Source: Flavobacteriaceae bacterium
Lineage (GTDB): Bacteria > Bacteroidota > Bacteroidia > Flavobacteriales > Flavobacteriaceae
Length of the DNA stretch: 6,799 bases
Assembly: GCA_016763715.1 (NCBI GenBank)
Contig: JAESTG010000246.1
Coordinates: 1-6,799 of the forward strand
Reading direction: 5' to 3'
In this document: one piece after another, positions 1 to 5,500 of the stretch
How the letters are laid out: every line of letters begins with the position of its first letter
Position numbering within the stretch: position 1 is the stretch's first letter
Made by a program: the position numbers and the translations under genes
Notes under the pieces: generated by a model
Told to the model about the DNA's origin: nothing
The model's input: only the letters and a program-made list of their open reading frames with translations
The model's database searches: none

Positions 1-69
1 CAAGTTTTCATAACCTTAATGGTTGTAAAAATTAATTGAAAGATGCACTACTAACTAACCAATCAAATT
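1..69. other. Left-edge noncoding leader upstream of the first gene
   Basis: No gene can be supported here. Frame 1 is open from the window edge to a TGA at 37-39 and would read QVFITLMVVKIN, an alternating hydrophobic stretch that could be the last strand of an upstream gene. Frame 3 closes at 33-35, and frame 2 closes at 11-13. The piece is too short to decide. I see no convincing Bacteroidota -7/-33 promoter (TAnnTTTG with an upstream TTG). The stop TAA at 52-54 is in frame with the ATG at 70 and limits the start of the first gene. Confidence 0.4.
51..69 (+). promoter_or_regulatory. Start-proximal leader motif CTAACTAACCAAT before gene 1
   Basis: The 13-mer at 51-63 ends 6 nt before the ATG at 70. 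An almost identical 13-mer (12 of 13 bases) lies at 619-631, ending 7 nt before the ATG of the second gene, and a looser version precedes the large gene at 2461. There is no GGAGG-like Shine-Dalgarno sequence, as is usual in Bacteroidota, so an AT-rich unstructured leader may serve for initiation. The function is inferred; only the recurrence is seen. Confidence 0.35.
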
Positions 70-615
70 ATGAAAGAATCTACCTCGCGTAGACTTTTCT
101 TGCAGAAGTCTGCTATGGCCTCAACTGGCTTAGCTCTTTTATCTTCAGGCATAGCCAATGCCTTCACAAGTGCCCCCCCTTACAACGGTTATAATCCTTA
201 TTCCGAAGAAAAAACTGATTTGAGAACCACATTATTTGAAAAACACGTTCGTGTGAAAGGTGTTCTTTATGATAAAACAGGGATGACTCCTGTCTCAAAT
301 GCCGTGATTGAGGTTTGGCACCTCTCCCCTAACTCTAACAAATATAGGCATCGTGGAAAGTTGAGAACAAATGAAGCAGGAGAATATGCATTTATTACAG
401 ATTTTCCGAATTCCGCACAGTCTTTAACGGCAAGCATTTATTTTAAAATAAGCCACGATGACACTTCAATTTTTACTGAATTAAACCTAGGTCAAACACA
501 GGCATATATCACTTCAAAACACTGGGAAGAGAATCAACAATTGGGAGAGAAATTATTTCCCACAAGTGAACAATTCTTAAACGTAACAACAATCAATTTT
601 AATATTTCTATTTAA
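70..615 (+). CDS. Tat-exported intradiol dioxygenase-fold protein lacking most iron ligands
   Basis: The 181-residue protein opens with a twin-arginine signal (S6-R7-R8-L9-F10-L11, K13, hydrophobic 14-29, likely cleavage after A29-N30-A31), so export in folded form through Tat is expected. Residues 58-128 follow the intradiol ring-cleavage dioxygenase core: the strand V60-RVKGVLYD, then V79-IEVWH at 79-84, KYRH at 91-94, a T100...G104-EYAF turn, and a strand ending IYFKIS at 123-128. Active members bind ferric iron through two Tyr and two His, the last three in a PYPW...RPAHIHF-type stretch. Here only the first Tyr (Y92) is evident. The region of the second Tyr reads FPNSAQSL, and the AHIHF position reads A121-SIYF, so both His are replaced by Ser and Tyr. 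I infer a non-catalytic binding or structural role. At 181 residues it is shorter than typical family members. An in-frame stop at 52-54 supports this start. The next gene begins 23 nt downstream, suggesting an operon. Confidence 0.75.
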   Translation: MKESTSRRLFLQKSAMASTGLALLSSGIANAFTSAPPYNGYNPYSEEKTDLRTTLFEKHVRVKGVLYDKTGMTPVSNAVIEVWHLSPNSNKYRHRGKLRTNEAGEYAFITDFPNSAQSLTASIYFKISHDDTSIFTELNLGQTQAYITSKHWEENQQLGEKLFPTSEQFLNVTTINFNISI

Positions 616-618
616 AAA

Positions 619-638
619 CTAATTAACCAATATTTATT
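619..638 (+). promoter_or_regulatory. Start-proximal leader motif CTAATTAACCAAT before the collar gene
   Basis: The motif at 619-631 matches the one at 51-63 at 12 of 13 positions and sits almost the same distance from the start codon (7 nt rather than 6). It lies wholly within the 23-nt gap between the first two genes, so a translational role is easier to imagine than a promoter. No Shine-Dalgarno sequence is visible. Confidence 0.35.
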
Positions 639-1193
639 ATGGAAGGAGTACTAGCAGTTATCTGGATGTTCGGAGGAAATTTTGCCCCAAGGAATTGGGC
701 ATTTTGCAACGGGCAGTTATTAGCAATTTCACAAAATTCGGCCTTATTCTCATTATTGGGAACCACCTATGGCGGTGATGGTCGTACTACTTTTGGTTTA
801 CCCGAAATGAGAGGGAGAGTTCCTATGCACTCAGGAAGTGGCCCAGGACTTACACCAAGGACAATTGGGCAAAGATCCGGACAAGAACAAGTAACATTAA
901 ACCAAACACAAATACCCTCACATACACATCCTGCAACAACAACAACACAAACGCAAGTCGCAGTAGCGGCAGGAAATGGTGGGGAAGGAATAGCCAATGG
1001 GCAATTTCTTGCAAATCATCCTGGAGCTTATAGTGAAGATTCAACAACTGGAGCAATGTTAGCAGGGACAACTTCAGCCTCAACTACAACGGTTCTTAAT
1101 GCGGGCGGTAGTTTAGCACATAACAATTTGCAACCTTTTATGGTGGTGAATTTTGTTATTTGTCTTAGTGGTATTTATCCATCTAGAAATTAA
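639..1193 (+). CDS. Phage tail-collar domain protein, microcystin-dependent protein (MdpB) family
   Basis: The 184-residue protein has the full signature of this family. It shows MFGGNFAPRNWAFCNGQLL at 10-28, S31-QNSALFSLLGTTYGGDGR up to residue 49, TFGLPEMRGRVP at 51-62, GSGPGL at 66-71, SHTH at 94-97, and the C-terminal HNNLQPFMVVN...GIYPSRN from 161 to 184. The segment at 98-160 is a low-complexity Thr/Ala/Gly stretch in the position where family members vary most. The collar domain is related to phage T4 short-tail-fibre protein gp12, in which a His-X-His pair binds zinc at the trimer axis; H95-T96-H97 could be the counterpart (inference). The cellular role of bacterial stand-alone members is not well established. 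There is no signal peptide. The length is typical and the gene looks intact. It follows the Tat protein by 23 nt and precedes the binding-protein gene by 9 nt. No capsid, tail tube, baseplate or lysis gene is nearby, so a prophage is unlikely. Confidence 0.9.
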   Translation: MEGVLAVIWMFGGNFAPRNWAFCNGQLLAISQNSALFSLLGTTYGGDGRTTFGLPEMRGRVPMHSGSGPGLTPRTIGQRSGQEQVTLNQTQIPSHTHPATTTTQTQVAVAAGNGGEGIANGQFLANHPGAYSEDSTTGAMLAGTTSASTTTVLNAGGSLAHNNLQPFMVVNFVICLSGIYPSRN

Positions 1194-1202
1194 TCATCCC
1201 AA

Positions 1203-2342
1203 ATGGAATTAAAAATTGGCATATTATTACCAAGGTCTGAAATGTTTCCGACACTTGCAATGGATTTTTTAAACGGCTGTAAACTTGCCTTTAAAAATTC
1301 TATACCGAAAGATGTAAACCCAAAATTTATTATAGAAGGAATAGGCAACGGAACAGATGAAAGCTTGCTGAAAACTGCTGAAAAATTTATTTTGCAAGAA
1401 GATGTAGATATCACCTTGGCATTTTGCGGCTCTTTATTCTTAGCAAATCTGGTTGAAATTTTTAACAATTATAAAAAAACCCTTATTCATATTGATATAG
1501 GGGGTTCTGTTTTAACTGAAAAACACCAAAGCCCATACGTACTGCACCATACGCTTAATTTATGGCAATCAAGCCATGCAGCTGGATTATACGCTGCTCA
1601 AAATCTGGGAAAAAAGGTGTCCATGATTACATCCATCTATGACGGAGGCTATCATTTAGCAGCGAGTTTTGTAAAAGCATTCACCGACGAAGGGGGCGAG
1701 ATTGCTAGTTACTTCGGGGGACCAATGGATTACAAAGCTGAAAATTTTTCGGGCATGGTGGAAGGAATCCAAGAAGTGCAGCCAGACTTTATTTTTGGGA
1801 TTTTTAGCTATAATGAAGGAAAAAAGATTTTCGGCGTCTTAGCCAATTCAAATCTCAACGGGGAAATCCCCATTCTGGTCATTCCAATTATGACAGATGA
1901 AACCATTAATACTGAAAATCTTAATATTGAAAATGTACAATCCATTGCTTCTTGGTCGTTTGACGATAAAAATCCAGAGATGCAAGAATTTATAAAGCAA
2001 TATGAGGAAGGTCATGAGGTTACCCCTAATATTATAAGCCTTTTAGGATTTGAAGTGGGTCTTACTATAGGTAGTATTATTTCTGCTGAAGGTAAAATTG
2101 CATCAAAACTTTCTGAAGTAATTCAGAATAAAAAAATAGAAACCCCTCGAGGTACTCTAATATATAATGCAATGAATGAATCCCAAATAACTACATTCAA
2201 GTTAAGAGATTTTAAATTTAATGACACAAAATATCATAATAGAATTATAAACACGCTAGATGCTGTTTTTTCAGAAAAATTATACGAAATGTATCAAGAA
2301 TTACCTGAACCTGCATGGCAAAACCCATATTTATGCACTTAA
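1203..2342 (+). CDS. Soluble type-I periplasmic-binding-protein homologue without signal peptide
   Basis: The 379-residue protein resembles the ligand-binding proteins of branched-chain amino acid, urea and amide ABC importers (Peripla_BP_6, LivJ/AmiC-like). It starts directly on the first strand (L3-KIGILLP). I96-DIGGS, H115-HTLNLWQSSHAAGLYAAQNLGKK through 138, V139-SMITSIYDGGY and F156-VKAFTDEGGEI fit the hinge and second-lobe pattern of the family. P195-DFIFGI is the usual 'D.vf' strand, and I312-ETPRGTLIYNA matches the late 'GprG.v.yd' segment. The tail PEPAWQNPYLCT is unusual. Transport receptors carry a Sec or lipoprotein signal. Here none exists, and the frame upstream reads TAA-TCA-TCC-CAA, so none can be hidden. 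I infer a cytoplasmic protein, by analogy with the cytoplasmic amide sensor AmiC. No permease or ATPase gene is adjacent. The start lies 9 nt after the collar gene stop in the same frame, so translational coupling is likely. Ligand unknown. Confidence 0.8.
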   Translation: MELKIGILLPRSEMFPTLAMDFLNGCKLAFKNSIPKDVNPKFIIEGIGNGTDESLLKTAEKFILQEDVDITLAFCGSLFLANLVEIFNNYKKTLIHIDIGGSVLTEKHQSPYVLHHTLNLWQSSHAAGLYAAQNLGKKVSMITSIYDGGYHLAASFVKAFTDEGGEIASYFGGPMDYKAENFSGMVEGIQEVQPDFIFGIFSYNEGKKIFGVLANSNLNGEIPILVIPIMTDETINTENLNIENVQSIASWSFDDKNPEMQEFIKQYEEGHEVTPNIISLLGFEVGLTIGSIISAEGKIASKLSEVIQNKKIETPRGTLIYNAMNESQITTFKLRDFKFNDTKYHNRIINTLDAVFSEKLYEMYQELPEPAWQNPYLCT

Positions 2343-2460
2343 AATATATACGGAAATTACGTGTATTTACGTATACTGCTAAAAAAATGAAACACTTACA
2401 TTGCTCAATGAATTTAACTTCCCTCAAATACTGTATATCATCTAATTAAATGACCAAATC
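2343..2460 (+). promoter_or_regulatory. 118-nt intergenic region with hairpin and 10-bp-spaced direct repeat
   Basis: An imperfect hairpin spans 2347-2375. TATACG (2347-2352) pairs with CGTATA (2370-2375) and, after one mismatch, AAAT (2354-2357) pairs with ATTT (2365-2368) around a 7-nt loop. It is AT-rich and followed by CTGCTAAAAAAA, not a T-run, so it is a poor intrinsic terminator on the + strand. The same bases contain TTACGTGTA (2357-2365) and TTACGTATA (2367-2375), 8 of 9 identical and 10 bp apart, about one helical turn, which would suit a regulator-binding site. A promoter for the large gene probably lies here, but I see no good TAnnTTTG -7 element. Confidence 0.35.
2442..2460 (+). 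promoter_or_regulatory. Leader motif CTAATTAAATGACCAAATC before the large gene
   Basis: This stretch ends at the ATG at 2461. It repeats the layout seen before genes 1 and 2: CTAATTAA first, then an ACCAAAT-type element, then the start, with 19 nt from the leading C to the ATG exactly as before gene 1. The middle is diverged, so the resemblance is weaker than between 51-63 and 619-631. The TAA at 2443-2445 is in frame and limits the start of the large gene. Confidence 0.25.
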
Positions 2461-2526
2461 ATGAAAAAAATTACCCTAGTGTGTTTAGCTTTATTCTCCT
2501 TGTTTTTTATGCAAGAAGGCTATGCA
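2461..2526 (+). other. Sec signal peptide of the giant surface protein
   Basis: Residues 1-22 have a two-lysine N-terminus, a hydrophobic core (ITLVCLALFSLFF) and a polar region ending in G20-Y21-A22, with QK following. A cysteine sits at residue 8 inside the core, but no lipobox places a Cys at the cleavage point, so a type I signal is favoured over a lipoprotein signal. Confidence 0.8.
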
Positions 2527-5500
2527 CAAAAAGTTGTGATTGTAGGAATGAATCATATTTCCTCAGGAGCACCCAACGATGGATTTACCTTTGTGGCTAC
2601 TGAAAATATTCCTGCTGGAGAAGTAATATATTTCACCGAAAACGAATACGCAGCAGGAACCAATGCATTTACCTTTAATGGTTTCCCTACAGGTGAAGCC
2701 GTAGTAAGATATGTAGTTGGAGCTGGTGGTCTTGCCACTGGCGTAGTTGTGTTTATGCACGAAACAAGTTCTAATACATTTACGATCACCTGTTCATCTG
2801 GAAATTGTGGGACTTCTACTACTTCCACTTCCTTTGGGAATGGAAGTTTTAATTTAGCAACCAATGGTGATGGTTTATATGCATATTCCGATAATGATGA
2901 AAATATACTCAACGGTATTACACAAATTTATTCTGCTATGTTTACTGGCTCTGGAGAAGCACCCATTCAAAATGGAGGGGATATGACAGCTGGTGTAAAT
3001 CCAATTGGAGATTTCCCAATGGCAATCATTGTAGATGGGTTCCCAAATGACGGTGATGATTTGTTAGGACCTGATAGGGTAGAATACGGGTTTAGTCCTG
3101 CTTCCTTACGAGATGGTGTGAGTCATACTGCTTTTGAAAACCAATCAAACTACTTGAGTTATGCCTCAAGTCAAGATTTATCTATTGTACCATTTACCAA
3201 CCTCAATCTAGCTGGTGCAAATCCAGTATTATCGGTAGTTGCCTCCCCTACTTCAGTAAATGAAAATAGTGGCACAGGAATGGTCTATACCTTTACCTTA
3301 GATGCTGCCGCAGTTGGACCAATAACGGCCATTTTTACAGTTGGAGGAACCGCTGCTTTCACAACAGATTACACACAATCAGGAGCCGTTACTTTTAATG
3401 CTTCTGCGGGAACGGTTACAATTCCTAATGGTGGGACTACAGCAACAGTTACTCTAACCCCAGTTGGCGACACAAATTTAGAACCAGACGAAACGGCAAT
3501 ATTGACACTTACAGCAGGTACTGGTTATGATGCTGGAAGCCCGAGTGTTGCAACGGGCACCATACTTAATGATGATACACTTACTGTTATACCACTAGTT
3601 GCTGTTACTGGAGGAGTTCATACAGTAGGTGGAACAGAAGGATTCTCTTTCGTTGCATTGAATGACATAACTGGGGGTACTGAAGTATTCTTCACAGAAA
3701 ATGAATTTGATAATACTTTCTTAAGATTTACAGGCGCTGAAGGCGTTGCTCGATGGACTGCTCCGGGAGGAGGGGTTTCAAAAGGTGAAGTAATTGTAGT
3801 TACTGAAACTGCTCCAAATATTTTTACGACCACTTGTAATAGTGGTACGTGTGGAGCTGTCACCTTAATTAGTGGTACGTTTGACTATGCCAGTAATGGT
3901 GAAGCAATGTTCGCTTATACAGATTCTGATACAAATCATACCAATGGTATTACTTCTATTTCATCTGTACTGTTTACAGGTACTTCAGTAACTCCAGGTG
4001 GAAATATCCCAGCAAGTGAAGATCCTTCAAGTGTTTATGTAGGCTCCGTTGTAGTTGACGGATTTCCCGCAGTTGCTCCAGTGAGAACTGAATATAGATT
4101 TGCTTCCGGGGAGCGTGGTGTCACTGTGGATCTAGCAAACTTCCAAAATACAACCAACTGGCTGCATGCGGCATCTGCAGCTACCTTGAATACGACACCA
4201 TTTGCGAATATCATTATCGTCTCTGGTTCTGCAAATCCAACTTTATCACTTACGGTAGCACCCAATACTACAGTTGAAGATAGCGGAACGGGTATGGTAT
4301 ATACCTTTCTATTAAGTGCTGCTGCTGTTGGAGATATTACGGTAAACTTTAGCGTAGCTGGAACTGCAGCTTTTACAACAGACTATACTGCTGCTGGAGC
4401 TGCCACATTTAATGCAGCTAATGGAACTGCTGTTATTCTTAATGGTAATAATTCAGTAGCTGTAACGCTTACACCTGTTGTTGATGCGGTAGTTGAACCT
4501 TCAGAAACGGTAGAACTAATGATTGCTTCTGGAGCAGATTATGACGGTGGAAGCCCAAATTCTGCGACAGGAACTATAACTAATGACGACACAAGTAATT
4601 CAGACCCATTAGTTGCAATTACGGGTATGAATCATGTAACGCCAGATGGATTTTCATTCGTGGCAGCAAAGGACATTCCTGCAAATTCAATAATTTATTT
4701 TACTGAAAATGAATTTGACAACACTACCTTATTATTTGGAACTGGAGAAGCTGTTTTAGCTTATACTTCTCCTGGAACTGTTATTCCAGCAGGAGATGTG
4801 ATTGTAATAAAAGAAACCGCTCCAGATGTTTTCTCACTTACTTGTAATGGAAATACTGGTGCTGCATGTGGTTCTATTGCATTAGTGGCAAATAACCTTG
4901 CACACGACACCTTAGGAGAAACGTTGTATGCCTATGAAGATAGCGACAACGACCCATCAAATGGTGTAGATGATATTTATGCAGTACTATTTACAGGAAC
5001 CTCATCATCTTCTGGTGGTTCTATCCCTGCAATTCAGGATCCTTCAGGGATTTACCTAAGCGCTCTTGTCGTAGATGGTTTTCCTGCAAGTGCTCCAAGT
5101 AAGACCGAATATAGATTTGCCTCAGGCGAACGAGGTGTTGCTGTTGGGCAGGCAGATTTTGAAAATGTAGCTAATTGGTTGCATGGACAGGCAAATGCCG
5201 ATTTATCCCCTATCCCTTTTGCAAATATTAACATTGTAATAGCATTTATAGCTCCTGCCGATTTATGTGTAGACGCTGGAGTACAGGCTGGTCTTAGTGG
5301 CGGAACACCTACTGGCGGAGTTTATTCTGGAACTGGCGTTACCGATGATGGAAACGGAATGACATATAGCTTCGACCCTGCCAGTGCAGGCGTTGGAACA
5401 CATACGTTAAGCTATACTTTTACTGGAACGACAATTTCTGATGATATTGAAGTATTTGCTTTACCAACAGTTGCATTTACTGCTCCTGCCGATTTATGTG

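Noticed and set aside
1..39. 3' end of an upstream gene reading QVFITLMVVKIN
   Set aside because: Only 12 codons are visible and another frame is also open for 10 codons, so coding cannot be supported without sequence to the left.
70..615. Working catechol or protocatechuate dioxygenase in an aromatic degradation pathway
   Set aside because: Most iron ligands appear missing, the protein is exported by Tat, and no pathway genes are adjacent.
767..1083. Two minus-strand open frames inside the collar gene
   Set aside because: They are antisense shadows of a strongly conserved collar protein. The translations are low-complexity Val/Cys/Leu-rich with no family resemblance.
639..1193. Prophage or phage-tail remnant
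   Set aside because: Only a collar-domain protein of the stand-alone MdpB type is present. There are no other phage structural, integration or lysis genes, and base composition resembles its neighbours.
1190..1468. Minus-strand open frame of 92 codons over the start of the binding-protein gene
   Set aside because: It lies antisense to a recognisable protein fold, has no leader or family signal, and its composition is that of a reversed coding strand.
1860..1871. GGGGAAATCCCC hairpin as a terminator or regulatory site
   Set aside because: It lies in the middle of a conserved coding region, has only a 4-bp stem and is not followed by a T-run.
2245..2427. Minus-strand open frame over the end of the binding-protein gene and the intergenic region
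   Set aside because: It covers the hairpin region and the conserved C-terminal end of the + strand gene, with no recognisable product.
2553..5234. Several minus-strand open frames inside the giant gene
   Set aside because: The frames at 4035-4265 and 5052-5234 resemble one another only because they are antisense to A modules 2 and 3 (both antisense to TEYRFASGERGV).
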